Positions 36,805 through 45,168 of a stretch of DNA of 64,000 nt are shown here, in pieces (positions within the stretch are counted from its first letter, which is position 1; the number at the start of each line of letters is the position of its first letter). The notes under the pieces are model-generated. The model had not been told where the DNA came from. It searched no databases and was given only the letters and a program-made list of their open reading frames with translations. This stretch comes from Altererythrobacter sp. CAU 1644 (GTDB lineage: Bacteria > Pseudomonadota > Alphaproteobacteria > Sphingomonadales > Sphingomonadaceae). The stretch lies in contig NZ_CP121106.1 in the NCBI RefSeq assembly GCF_029623755.1, positions 248,001 to 312,000 of the forward strand, written 5' to 3'. A program made the position numbers and the translations under genes.

Positions 36805-37917
36805 CTACTCCCTCAGGCCCGCCTGCCGCATCAACGGCAGTATCTCGCTTTCGAGCTGCGCAAGGCCGGCATCATAGTCGATCCAGCTGAGCGTCAGCCC
36901 GTCGAGCCCAGCATCGGCGAACTTGACAAGCCCTTCGACCACCTGCTCCTTGGTGCCCACCAAAGGGATCGCCCCGTAACCGGCGATGAGATTGGCGGCC
37001 ATCGCTTCCCACCCGTCACCCAGCGCGCTCTTCGAATTGGGGATCAGGACGTCGAGCAAATTTCGCACACCTTCCCAGTCGCCGCGCTTCTCCACCGCCT
37101 CGCGGATATAGTCCTGCGCTTCCTTCTCGGTCTCGCGGCAGACTACATAGGCCTGGCCGAAGACCTGCATCTTTCGTCCGAACTTGTCCTTCGCCAGCGC
37201 CCGCCCGCGCGCCGCGATCTCGCCCGCCTTGGCGATATTCTGCGCGACGACGAAATTGACGTCGGTGTGCTGTGCCGCGAATTCCTGCCCGCGCGCGCTG
37301 TTGCCTGCGCTCATCAGCGCCGGCCAAGGGCGCTGCACCGGCTTGGGCTGCGAATAGAGCTGCGGCGATTGCAAGAAGGGCCCGTCGTAATCGAATGGCT
37401 CCTCGCGCGTCCACAGCGCCTTGCACATCTCGATCCAGTCGTCCGAATAATCGTAGCGCTCGTCATGTTCGCGCTGCTCCAGCCCGAACATCGCGATTTC
37501 CTTGTAATTCCACCCTGCGACGATGTTGAGGCCGAACCGCCCGCCTGAGATGTGGTCGATGGTCGCCACTTCCTTCGCCGCGCGGACGGGGTGAACCGTC
37601 GGCACATGGAAGGTCGCGAAGATCGAGGAATATTCGGTCACCGCCGATAGCCCCGCCGCCCAGGTGAAGGTCTCGAAATTGCGGTGGTTGAAATTGACCT
37701 TGCCGCCCATACCCTTCCACCGCGCGACCGGGATGATCGCCTCGAATCCTAGCCGGTCGGCGGTCTGCGCGATGCGCTTGCTCTCGTCCCATGTGACATT
37801 GAGCGTCGCCGGATCTTCGACCATCGAACAGCCGTTCGAGACATTGAGCCCGAACAGGCCGAGCTTCAGGCGGTTGCTGCTCGACAGGATCGGGTTGCTC
37901 GTGCGGTGTTCGTCCAT
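36805..37917 (-). CDS. LLM-class (luciferase-like) flavin-dependent monooxygenase
   Basis: A 370-residue luciferase-like monooxygenase: FGLNVSNGCSM at the N-terminus, HISGGRFGLNIVAGWNYKEIAMFG in the centre, YDYSDDWIEMCKALWTREEPFDYDG, and ALMSAGNSARGQEFAA. These resemble the SfnG/RutA-like group that uses reduced FMN and oxygen to cleave C-S, C-N or C-C bonds or insert oxygen. No flavin reductase gene is in the island, so reduced flavin must be supplied elsewhere. It lies in the leftward operon between two oxidoreductase/hydrolase steps. Confidence 0.87.
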   Translation of the reverse strand: MDEHRTSNPILSSSNRLKLGLFGLNVSNGCSMVEDPATLNVTWDESKRIAQTADRLGFEAIIPVARWKGMGGKVNFNHRNFETFTWAAGLSAVTEYSSIFATFHVPTVHPVRAAKEVATIDHISGGRFGLNIVAGWNYKEIAMFGLEQREHDERYDYSDDWIEMCKALWTREEPFDYDGPFLQSPQLYSQPKPVQRPWPALMSAGNSARGQEFAAQHTDVNFVVAQNIAKAGEIAARGRALAKDKFGRKMQVFGQAYVVCRETEKEAQDYIREAVEKRGDWEGVRNLLDVLIPNSKSALGDGWEAMAANLIAGYGAIPLVGTKEQVVEGLVKFADAGLDGLTLSWIDYDAGLAQLESEILPLMRQAGLRE

Positions 37918-37920
37918 GAC

Positions 37921-38910
37921 CTATCCCCTCAGCAGTCTCCGCGCGTTGTCGGCGAGCGGTACGTCCATCGTCGGTACGCGGAATGTCTCGGGCGCATCCC
38001 ACCCGGCGAAATTGGTGCCGTAGACGAGGCGGTCCGTCCCGACCCGCTCGACCAGCAGCTCAACCGCGCGATCGTCATGCATGTGGATGTCGTACCACAG
38101 CCTTCCGAGTTGTTCGGCAAAGGCGCCGTCGCGCTGCAGATGATCGGGCGCCCAGGCGCGCTTGTGCGCCGCATGCTCGAGCCGCCCCCACACCAGCGCC
38201 AGCGCACCGCCTCCATGGCTGATGCAGATATTGAGGGTGGGATGGCGATGCAGCACTCCGCCGAACAGCAGCGTCGCTACCGCGATCGATTCCTGCATGG
38301 TGAAGCCGAGCATGATGTCGAGTTCGTACTTCGCCAGCGCGGGGCTGGCGGCGGGGCCATCGATCCCGGCGGGCGCGGGATGGATGAAGAGCGGGACATC
38401 CAGTTCGCAGACGGTCTCGTAGAATGCGTCCATGCAAGGGTCGTCGAACCCGTGCGGCATGTCGGTGCCGATGTAGCCGGCCTTGAGGCCCAACTCGGTC
38501 ACCGCGCGGCGCAGTTCAGCAGTGGCCGCGGGCACATCCTGCATCGGAAGTGCCGCCGCGCCTCCGAAACGATCCGAGCGAGCCGCCACCAACGCAGCCA
38601 TGGTGTCATTGTGCCGACGGCAGAAATCGGCCGCCTCGACGGGCGGGATGAAATGGAAATAGGTCAGCGGATTGGGCGAGAGCAGCTGCCAGTCGATCCC
38701 TGCGCGGTCCATCGCCGCAACCCGCACTTCGGGGTCCATGAAGGCGCTGCCGCGGTACTTTACGCCGCGCAACTTGTAGCTGCCGATGCGGAAGACGGGC
38801 ACGCCATCTTCTTCGGTCAGCTCGGGGCCGAATGTGCCCGCCGTGCCGAAGGTCTCCTCCAGCACCGCATGGGCGTGGATGTCGATCACTTTTGCGTCAG
38901 CGAGGCTCAT
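37921..38910 (-). CDS. ACMSD-like amidohydrolase (decarboxylase/hydratase type)
   Basis: A 329-residue amidohydrolase of the ACMSD / 'amidohydrolase 2' family: H12 and H14 (IDIHAHAV), H177 (LFIHPAP), H232 (ISHGGG). The last metal ligand, usually Asp in GTD/GSD, is Asn300 here (YGTNFAGWD). The family decarboxylates or hydrates carboxylated ring or ring-cleavage products. Start ATG 38910 overlaps the SDR stop (ATGA); the longer in-frame start adds a non-conserved basic tail. Confidence 0.82.
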   Translation of the reverse strand: MSLADAKVIDIHAHAVLEETFGTAGTFGPELTEEDGVPVFRIGSYKLRGVKYRGSAFMDPEVRVAAMDRAGIDWQLLSPNPLTYFHFIPPVEAADFCRRHNDTMAALVAARSDRFGGAAALPMQDVPAATAELRRAVTELGLKAGYIGTDMPHGFDDPCMDAFYETVCELDVPLFIHPAPAGIDGPAASPALAKYELDIMLGFTMQESIAVATLLFGGVLHRHPTLNICISHGGGALALVWGRLEHAAHKRAWAPDHLQRDGAFAEQLGRLWYDIHMHDDRAVELLVERVGTDRLVYGTNFAGWDAPETFRVPTMDVPLADNARRLLRG

Positions 38911-39683
38911 GCGTAGCCCTGCGCCGCGCCGCCGTCGACGGCGATCGCGGTCCCGGTGATATAGCTCGCCGCCTCTGAGCCGAGGAAGACGACGCAATTG
39001 GCGATGTCCTCCGCTTCGCCCGCGCGCCGCAGCGGGATATTCTGCACGAGGCCCGCCTCGATCTCTGCCTCAGTCTTGCCGGTCTGCGCCGACTGCTGCG
39101 CGAAGAGCTTTTCGACCCGCGCGGTGCGGGTCCAGCCGGGGCAGACGGTATTGACGGTGATCCCGTCCGGGCCGACCTGGTTGGCGAGCGTCTTGGCCCA
39201 GCCGAGCACCGCCATGCGGATGCTGTTCGACAGCGTGAGATTGGGCACCGGCTGCTTCACGCCAAAGCTAGAGACATTGAGGATCCGCCCCCAGCCGCGC
39301 TCCTTCATGCCGGGCAGGACCGCACGCGTCGCCCGGATGGCGGACATCAGCGTCAGTTCGACCGCCCTCGCCCAGTCGTCATCACCCAGCTCGGCAAAGG
39401 AGCCGGGCGGCGGCCCGCCCGCATTGTTGACGAGGATATCGACCGCACCGAACTGCTCCTTCGTCGCGGCGACGAAGGCATCGATATCGGCCTCGCTGGT
39501 GACATCGGCGGTCATGGCGAGGCAGCCGGGCATGCTGGCGGCAGCCTCGTCCAGCGGCCCCTGCGAACGCGCGCAGATCGCCACATTGGCGCCCGCCGCG
39601 TGGAACCCCTGCGCCGAAGCGAGCCCGATCCCCTGGCTTCCCGCCATCACCAGCGCGGTGCGCCCTTCAAGGCCCAGTTTCAT
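38907..39683 (-). CDS. SDR-family protein with Ser/Arg replacing Tyr/Lys
   Basis: A 258-residue SDR: MAGSQGIG in place of TGxxxGIG, LVNNAGGPPPGSF, then NVSSFGVKQPVPNLTLSNSIRMAVLGWAKTLA. The position of Tyr-x3-Lys reads Ser-x3-Arg, a pattern found in a known SDR side-branch. End: ITGTAIAVDGGAAQGYA. ATG 39683 gives the family's N-terminus. Fourth from last in the leftward operon, after the epoxide-hydrolase-like gene. Confidence 0.8.
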   Translation of the reverse strand: MKLGLEGRTALVMAGSQGIGLASAQGFHAAGANVAICARSQGPLDEAAASMPGCLAMTADVTSEADIDAFVAATKEQFGAVDILVNNAGGPPPGSFAELGDDDWARAVELTLMSAIRATRAVLPGMKERGWGRILNVSSFGVKQPVPNLTLSNSIRMAVLGWAKTLANQVGPDGITVNTVCPGWTRTARVEKLFAQQSAQTGKTEAEIEAGLVQNIPLRRAGEAEDIANCVVFLGSEAASYITGTAIAVDGGAAQGYA

Positions 39684-39699
39684 CGCAATCTCACTCCCT

Positions 39700-40092
39700 T
39701 CAACCCATCTGGGCACGATACATGGCGAGGTCGAAATAGTCGCGCCATTCGCGGATCAACCCGCCCGATACCCGAAAAATGCCCATCAGCGGCAGCGCGA
39801 TCCGCTTGCCGCCAACCAACATCCTGTCGACCCGCTCGGTGAGGACATGCTCGCCCACCGCGGCAATGTGCAGCAATTCCCAGTCGCTTTCCTCGAACGG
39901 CCCGGCTGCACGAAGATAGCCCTCCACCGACGGTTTGCCTGTCAGCGGCTCCATCGGAATGTTGTGATAGGCAATGTCCTCGCCCAGCAGCGCGCAGACG
40001 CGGTCGAGATCGGGACCACGCCAGGCGTCGACAAAGGCGCGCACCACAGCTTCCGGTGTCTGATCCTGCGTCACGCCCGCTATTCCTCCCAT
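39700..40092 (-). CDS. Limonene-1,2-epoxide-hydrolase-like protein
   Basis: A 130-residue NTF2-fold protein with the active-site layout of limonene-1,2-epoxide hydrolase: Tyr42 and Asn44 (AYHNIPM), Arg87 and Asp89 (LTERVDRM) and Asp118 (WRDYFDL). In that family the Asp-Arg-Asp group activates water to open an epoxide to a diol. It is the first gene of the leftward operon, directly after operator 2. ATG 40092 is used; a GTG at 40074 with GGGAGG upstream is an alternative. With P450s nearby, an epoxide intermediate is plausible. Confidence 0.75.
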   Translation of the reverse strand: MGGIAGVTQDQTPEAVVRAFVDAWRGPDLDRVCALLGEDIAYHNIPMEPLTGKPSVEGYLRAAGPFEESDWELLHIAAVGEHVLTERVDRMLVGGKRIALPLMGIFRVSGGLIREWRDYFDLAMYRAQMG

Positions 40093-40104
40093 GTCCCCTG
40101 CTTA

Positions 40105-40146
40105 TTGACATCAAACGTTCCGGGGGTGAAGTATCGATTTCGATAC
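40105..40146. promoter_or_regulatory. Island operator 2 between two divergent operons
   Basis: GTATCGATTTCGATAC at 40131-40146, a perfect 7-bp inverted repeat around TT. It sits 38 nt from the leftward start (40092) and 14 nt from the rightward TTG start (40161). A TTGACA (40105-40110) on the plus strand could be the -35 of the rightward promoter, in which case the operator covers -10 to about +5. Confidence 0.68.
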
Positions 40147-40160
40147 AATGGGAGAGGGAC

Positions 40161-40697
40161 TTGCGACCGCCGTCGAGCACGCCTGAGCGTCAGCACTTCG
40201 TGCAAGTCGCCTACCACGTCGCGGATATCGACGAGGCGATGCCGCGTTTCGCGCGAATGATGGGGATCGGACCCTTCCTCGTGCGGCGTCACATCGGGCT
40301 CGAGCCGGTGAGCTATCGCGGAGAGCCCAGCGCGCTCGATATCAGCGCGGCGCATGCCCAGGCTGGTCCGCTTCAGATCGAGCTGGTCATGCAGCATTGC
40401 AGCAACCGCTCGGCATTTCGCGATATGTATGCGGCCAGCGAGGAAGGGCTTCACCACCTCGCGCTGTTCCCCGAAAACTACGACGCGATGATCGCGCATT
40501 ATCGCGCGCAGGGTCACGAGGTCGCGACCGAGCTGGTGACGCCCGAGAAGCGCGGCGCAGCCCATATCGATACCACCGCCGCACTCGGCCACATGGTCGA
40601 GGTCTACCGCGTCAACGAAACGCTCTACGATTTCTATCGAGCCGTCGCCGATGCCGCGCGCGATTGGGAAGGCGAAACCATCGCGATCGAGGTTTGA
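40161..40697 (+). CDS. VOC-family protein (glyoxalase_4 type)
   Basis: A 178-residue two-module VOC protein. Possible metal ligands are His in QVAYHVADID, Glu in LQIELVMQH, His in GLHHLALF and Glu in HMVEVYRV, spaced as in methylmalonyl-CoA epimerase/glyoxalase relatives. The start is TTG 40161 with GGAGAGGG at 40151-40158; ATG 40148 is out of frame. It is the first gene of a five-gene rightward operon. It could isomerise or open a pathway intermediate. Confidence 0.75.
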   Translation: MRPPSSTPERQHFVQVAYHVADIDEAMPRFARMMGIGPFLVRRHIGLEPVSYRGEPSALDISAAHAQAGPLQIELVMQHCSNRSAFRDMYAASEEGLHHLALFPENYDAMIAHYRAQGHEVATELVTPEKRGAAHIDTTAALGHMVEVYRVNETLYDFYRAVADAARDWEGETIAIEV

Positions 40698-40701
40698 CCT
40701 C

Positions 40702-41487
40702 ATGGATAGCAACGCCGACACTATCGCCGACAAGCTGTTCGTGGCCTGGCGCGACCGGCAAGCGATCGACTGCGAGCCCGAACTTGCCGCATCGCGCGAC
40801 GTCGACCGGGGGCGCGCGATCCAGGCCGCGCTTAACGCGCTGTTCGTAAAGGCCGGACGCAAGCCGATCGGCTGGAAGCTCGGCCTTACGTCACAGACCG
40901 CGCTCGACATGTTCGGCGCGAGCGAGCCGATGATCGGGGTAATCTATGCCGACACCATGCTGGAAGATGGCGCGAGCCTGCCCCCCGGCGCCGTGATCAG
41001 CCCCCGGATCGAGGGCGAGATACTGCTCGAACTCGCATCCGTGCCACAAGCCGGGGCAAGCAATGCCGAGCTTGTCGCCTCGCTCGCTTCGGTCAGCGCG
41101 GCCTATGAAATCGCGGATTCACGTTTCCTCGGCTGGCCGCGCGCGATCGGCGGGGCGACGGCGGACAATGCCTGCTGCGGTTGGCTGATGCGTGCGCCGC
41201 AATCGGTCGCTCCAGCGGACGCCGATTTCGAAAATACGACCATGGTGATCACCGCGAATGGCGCGACGATCAGCGAAGGACGCGCCTCGGCCTGTCTTGG
41301 CAGCGTGCTCCAAGTCTATCGCTGGTTCGTCGTGGACTCGCACCGGCGCGGGCGGCAACTGCAGGCGGGCGACATCATTCTGACCGGCGCGATGGGTCCG
41401 GCGATCGCGATGGAAGCTTCCGCGACCTATCACCTCGAATGTCCGGGCCTGGGCGAGGCAAGGCTCGAGTTCGGAGGCGCTGCTTGA
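40702..41487 (+). CDS. 2-keto-4-pentenoate hydratase / oxalocrotonate decarboxylase family enzyme
   Basis: A 261-residue member of the hydratase/decarboxylase family of meta-cleavage pathways: GRKPIGWKLGLTSQTALDMFG, SPRIEGEILLEL with the metal-binding Glu pair, AAYEIADSRF and the C-terminal GDIILTGAMGPAI. The family adds water to, or decarboxylates, a 2-hydroxy-dienoate. Its presence points to a ring-opened dienoate intermediate even though no classic ring-cleaving dioxygenase is in the island. Stop overlaps the MFS start (TTGA). Confidence 0.87.
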   Translation: MDSNADTIADKLFVAWRDRQAIDCEPELAASRDVDRGRAIQAALNALFVKAGRKPIGWKLGLTSQTALDMFGASEPMIGVIYADTMLEDGASLPPGAVISPRIEGEILLELASVPQAGASNAELVASLASVSAAYEIADSRFLGWPRAIGGATADNACCGWLMRAPQSVAPADADFENTTMVITANGATISEGRASACLGSVLQVYRWFVVDSHRRGRQLQAGDIILTGAMGPAIAMEASATYHLECPGLGEARLEFGGAA

Positions 41488-42728
41488 GCGGCGCCGCTGG
41501 CTGGCAGGAGCTGAGGGGCGGATGGACGCTGCTGGTCGCCTGCGCGGTCGGCGTGGGCCTGAGCGCCATCGCCCTCCCCTTCTACGCCATCGGACCGCTA
41601 ACCCGCCCGATCGAAGCGGACCTTGGCTGGGCTCGGGCGGATATCCAGCTCGCCATCCTGTTCAGCTCGGGCCTCGGTGCGCTCACCGCGCCGGTCACCG
41701 GCTGGATGATCGACAGTTTCGGCGCGCGCGTTGTCGCGCTGCCATCGATCATCGGCGTGTCGCTCGGCCTGCTGATCGCTTCTTCCGCTACGACGCTGAC
41801 CATATTCTATCTCGGCTTCGCCGCCAGCGCGATCCTGGGAGCAGGCACCAATCCGGTGCTGTGGTCGCGCGTTGTCTCGGGCAGTTTCGAGAAAGCGCGC
41901 GGCGCCGCGCTCGGCCTCGCGCTCGTCGGCACGGCGCTGGTTGCGCTGCTGCTCCCCAGCTTCATCGTCGTGCTGGTCGAATATGGCGGCTGGCGCTTTG
42001 CGCTTCGGGGTGCCGCCCTCCTGCCGGTCGCCCTAGCCCTCCCGCTGGTGTGGCTCTGGTTGCGTACCGACCCGAACAATGCCGCAGGGGGCGATTCAGC
42101 GCGCAATCTCACCGGACTTTCCCTCGGCGAAGCGCTGCGCAGCTACCGGTTCTGGGTACTATCGCTCTCGATCCTGCTAGGTTACCTGGCGATCTCCGGT
42201 ACGCTGACCAACCTCGTCCCCGCGCTGATCGATCGCGGTATCGAGGCGCAGGCCGCCGCAGCCTTTGCCGGGGCGATCGGCATCGCCATGATCCCCGGGC
42301 GCATCCTCGTAGGTTTCGTGGTCGACCGGATATGGGCTCCGGGTGTCGCGACGGTCGTCCTGCTTCTTCCCGCTGCCGCCAGCTACATCTTGCGCGATGC
42401 GACCGATCCGACCACGCTGCTCATTGCCTGTGCTCTGCTCGGCCTCGCTGCGGGCGCCGAACTTGACTTGCTCGCGTTCCTCACCGCCCGCTATTTCGGC
42501 CTGGCCCACTACTCGAAGATTTATGCGCTCGCCTATGCCGCGTTGGCGACCGGCAGCGCGACCGCGCCATTCCTGTTTGCGACGGTCCACGATCGCACGG
42601 GAAGCTACGACGCCAGCTTCATGGTCGCCGCGGGATTCTTTGCTATCGCGGCATTGTTAATGCCCCTACTGGGGCGCTATCCGAAATTCGAGCAAGACAC
42701 AGAAGGCCCTGTGGGGGGAACCCGATGA
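41484..42728 (+). CDS. MFS transporter
   Basis: A 414-residue protein with 12 predicted membrane helices and MFS features (GWARADIQLAI, GWMIDSFGARVVALP between helices 2 and 3, WRFALRGAA, GFVVDRIWAPGVA). It resembles the oxalate/formate-antiporter-like MFS group often found in aromatic-acid pathways. TTG 41484 is taken as start because GGAGG (41473-41477) precedes it by 6 nt and it couples to the hydratase stop. It probably imports the substrate or exports an acid. Confidence 0.85.
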   Translation: MSGAAGWQELRGGWTLLVACAVGVGLSAIALPFYAIGPLTRPIEADLGWARADIQLAILFSSGLGALTAPVTGWMIDSFGARVVALPSIIGVSLGLLIASSATTLTIFYLGFAASAILGAGTNPVLWSRVVSGSFEKARGAALGLALVGTALVALLLPSFIVVLVEYGGWRFALRGAALLPVALALPLVWLWLRTDPNNAAGGDSARNLTGLSLGEALRSYRFWVLSLSILLGYLAISGTLTNLVPALIDRGIEAQAAAAFAGAIGIAMIPGRILVGFVVDRIWAPGVATVVLLLPAAASYILRDATDPTTLLIACALLGLAAGAELDLLAFLTARYFGLAHYSKIYALAYAALATGSATAPFLFATVHDRTGSYDASFMVAAGFFAIAALLMPLLGRYPKFEQDTEGPVGGTR

Positions 42729-43195
42729 GCGGAACCGATACCAAAATAGCATTGCCGCCGCTGATGGAGCGTGTCTCGTTCCTCACGCACCGATTGAATG
42801 CGCAAATGGCGCGGGTCTGCAACCCCTACTTCCAGACCTGGGGCGTCGACCTGGTGATGTCGCGCATGATGGTTGTCGTGCTGGAACACGGCCCTCTGCC
42901 GGCCGGAGAAATCGTGCGGTTCATGGCCCTGCCCCAATCGACGATCTCGCATCAGATCAAGCGGCTCGAAAAGCTCGGTTATGTCGAGCGCGAACAGGGC
43001 AAGCAGGATTCACGCGTGCGCATGGTTTCGCTCACCAGCAACGGGCGTGAGGTTGCCTTGCAGGCGAACAAGCTCAGCGAGCAGGTTGTCGGCCTGCTGA
43101 TGGAATCGATCGGAGAAGAAAATATCGAAACCGTCCGTGCCGCGCTCAAGCGGGCCGATCTCGCCTTGCAAAGCTTCAAATTGAAGGAAGATTGA
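42725..43195 (+). CDS. MarR-family regulator, probable controller of the island
   Basis: A 156-residue MarR protein: dimerisation helices at both ends and a winged helix from about residue 57 (LPAGEIVRFMALPQSTISHQIKRLEKLGYVEREQGKQDSRVRMVSLT). It is the only regulator within 30-55 kb and lies in the operon behind operator 2. MarR dimers bind palindromes of about 16-20 bp, matching the five NTATCGAWWTCGATAN sites. It is therefore the best candidate repressor, relieved by a pathway compound; binding itself is not shown. Overlaps the MFS gene by 4 nt. Confidence 0.9.
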   Translation: MSGTDTKIALPPLMERVSFLTHRLNAQMARVCNPYFQTWGVDLVMSRMMVVVLEHGPLPAGEIVRFMALPQSTISHQIKRLEKLGYVEREQGKQDSRVRMVSLTSNGREVALQANKLSEQVVGLLMESIGEENIETVRAALKRADLALQSFKLKED

Positions 43196-43207
43196 GGGGG
43201 GGCCGGA

Positions 43208-43615
43208 TTGTCGCGTCACCAGGAGAACATTGCTCTCGCCCAGAGCGTCTATGATTGCGGGTTCGCGAGCGACTGGGCGAAACTGGAAACGCTGCTCTGC
43301 GACGATTTCGAGATCGTCGAACCGGCGGGGCTCTCCTTCGGTGGTGCCTATCGCGGCAAAGATGCGCTTGAGAGAGTGTTCGGCTCGGTGCTTGGGGCGC
43401 TGCAGCCGCGCGATGTCCAGCTCAAGTCGATGACAGCCAATGAAAGCCAAGTGGTCTCACTGCTCGACCTCGTGTTCGACAGCGATGATGGGGACTTCAT
43501 CATGCCGGTCGCCGAACTTTTCGAAATCGAGGGTGGCAAGATCAAACGGATGCTGCCCTATTTCTACGACACCGCTGTGCTCGATCGCTTTCTCAGGGAT
43601 CGCGCGAAGGACTGA
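43208..43615 (+). CDS. SnoaL/NTF2-like small protein
   Basis: A 135-residue alpha+beta-barrel protein: NIALAQSVYDCGFASDWAKLETLLCDDFEIVEPAGLSFGGAYRGKDAL is the usual SnoaL-like opening and FIMPVAELFEIEGGKIKRMLPYFYD the end. It may be an isomerase, hydrolase or binding protein for a pathway intermediate. TTG 43208 follows an AGGGGGGG stretch. Its last 23 nt overlap the convergent xdhC gene. Confidence 0.72.
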   Translation: MSRHQENIALAQSVYDCGFASDWAKLETLLCDDFEIVEPAGLSFGGAYRGKDALERVFGSVLGALQPRDVQLKSMTANESQVVSLLDLVFDSDDGDFIMPVAELFEIEGGKIKRMLPYFYDTAVLDRFLRDRAKD

Positions 43616-44549
43616 ATTGCGCGCCGATCACCGCGTTGTAACGGTCGACCACCTGCACCAGCACCGAGAGCGCCAGCGTTTCCGGATCGCGCGAGGAGGG
43701 GATGAGCCCGATCGGCGCGACGATGCGATCGATCGCGCTTTCCGCGGCGCCTGCATCTCGCAGCAGCCCGATCCTGCTTTCATGCGTGGCGTGGCTTCCC
43801 ATCGCGCCCACGTAAAACACGGGCGAGGCGAGCGCCTCTGCCATCAACGCGGTTTCCCAGTCGTGATCGTGAAAGAAGAACGCGGCAGCGGTCCACTGGT
43901 CGAGCGCAAAGCCGAGCGGCTCGCCCAGCCGCCCCAGCAGCTGCGTTTGAGCGTCACCAGAGGCCAGGGCCTCCACGATCAGTGGGTCGGGACTTGCAAC
44001 ACAGCATTCGATGTCGAGCGCGGCTGCCTGCCTGACCAGTGTCTCCACCGTGCCGCCGTGGCCCGCGATCACCAGCCGCAGCGGCGGATGATGGCGCACG
44101 AGGAAATGTTCGCCATCCCAGCCGGTCTCGCCGCTTTCGCGCAGTTGCGCCGGCTCCGTTCCGGTCGGCAGCGCAAGCAGAGCCGCTTCGCGCGCGTCCA
44201 GGCGCTCGAGCAATTCCTCGACGATCGCGGGGTCGCACAGAGGAGTGAACAGCAGGTCGACCCGCCCGCCACACGGCAGGCGGATGTCGATGATCGGTGT
44301 GCCAGCGCCATATGCGATCCGGTGCGGCATCCCGGCCTCGATCGCCTTGAGCGCCTCGCCCACCACCGCCTGCTCGATACAGCCGCCCGACAGCGAGCCC
44401 GAGAACCTCCCGTCCTCTACCACCGCCATATGCGCGCCCGGATTGCGCACCGATGCGCCGGTGACGTCGGTCACGGTGACGAGGCAGGCGCGCTGCCCCC
44501 GTGTCAGCGAGTCCCTGAGGAAGGAGAGGATGCGCGGCGCGTCGAACAC
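43593..44549 (-). CDS. xdhC: XdhC-family molybdenum-cofactor insertion/sulfuration factor
   Basis: A 318-residue XdhC/CoxI-family protein: CLVTVTDVTGASVRNPGAHMAVVEDGRFSGSLSGGCIE at the start, LVIAGHGGTVETLVRQAA as the Rossmann part, and FYVGAMGSHATHESRIGLLRDAG at the end. It protects and sulfurates molybdenum cofactor for xanthine-oxidase-family enzymes, here surely the CoxSML-like enzyme of the same operon. Last gene of the leftward Mo-hydroxylase operon. Confidence 0.88.
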   Translation of the reverse strand: MFDAPRILSFLRDSLTRGQRACLVTVTDVTGASVRNPGAHMAVVEDGRFSGSLSGGCIEQAVVGEALKAIEAGMPHRIAYGAGTPIIDIRLPCGGRVDLLFTPLCDPAIVEELLERLDAREAALLALPTGTEPAQLRESGETGWDGEHFLVRHHPPLRLVIAGHGGTVETLVRQAAALDIECCVASPDPLIVEALASGDAQTQLLGRLGEPLGFALDQWTAAAFFFHDHDWETALMAEALASPVFYVGAMGSHATHESRIGLLRDAGAAESAIDRIVAPIGLIPSSRDPETLALSVLVQVVDRYNAVIGAQFSPSRDP

Positions 44550-44562
44550 GGGCGCGCTTGTG

Positions 44563-45150
44563 TCACGTCAGCCAGTAGATGGCCAGCAGCGCGACCAGGA
44601 GCGCGACAAGCGCAAGCCAGATACGGCCAGAACCCGAAGCCGCCGGCTCGGGCATTGGTTCGGCAGGCGCTTCCTTAGCAAGTGGCGCCGCTTCAACTGC
44701 CGCGCTCTGATCACCGCCAAGCGCGGCAGAGAACTTGCCGAAGAAATCCTCGGCCATCGAGCGTGCAGTGCCTTCGACCAAACGCGCGCCCATTTGCGCC
44801 AGCTTGCCGCCGATCTTGGCGTCGGCGAGATAGGACAGCTGCGTCCCGCCATCGACCGCGTCGAGCGACACATCGGCCTGTCCCTTGGCGAAACCGGCGA
44901 CCCCGCCCTGCCCTTCAAACACCATGGTGCAGCCGTGCGGCGCATTGACCTCGGTCTGTGTGAGCGAGCCACTGAATCGTGCGTTGACCGGGCCGACCTT
45001 GGCTTGGACCGTGCCCTCGAACCGGTCGTCGGCGGTCTTCTCCAGCCGCTCGCAACCCTTCAGGCATGATTTGAGCAATTCGGGATCGTTGAGCGCTTCC
45101 CAGGCGCGCTGCGGTTCGCAGGGCAGGTGATAGGAACCCTTGATTTCCAT
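44563..45150 (-). CDS. coxG: CoxG-like protein (SRPBCC fold, membrane-anchored)
   Basis: A 195-residue protein: MEIKGSYHLPCEPQRAWEALNDPELLKSCLKGCERLE is the standard CoxG opening, VGPVNARFSGSLTQTEV and GGKLAQMGARLVEGTARSMAEDFFGKF follow, then a Pro/Ala linker and a C-terminal membrane helix (IWLALVALLVALLAIYWLT). CoxG anchors CO-dehydrogenase-like enzymes to the membrane, so this Mo-hydroxylase may deliver electrons directly to the respiratory chain. Confidence 0.88.
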   Translation of the reverse strand: MEIKGSYHLPCEPQRAWEALNDPELLKSCLKGCERLEKTADDRFEGTVQAKVGPVNARFSGSLTQTEVNAPHGCTMVFEGQGGVAGFAKGQADVSLDAVDGGTQLSYLADAKIGGKLAQMGARLVEGTARSMAEDFFGKFSAALGGDQSAAVEAAPLAKEAPAEPMPEPAASGSGRIWLALVALLVALLAIYWLT

Positions 45151-45168
45151 TGGTGTGCAATATCCTTG

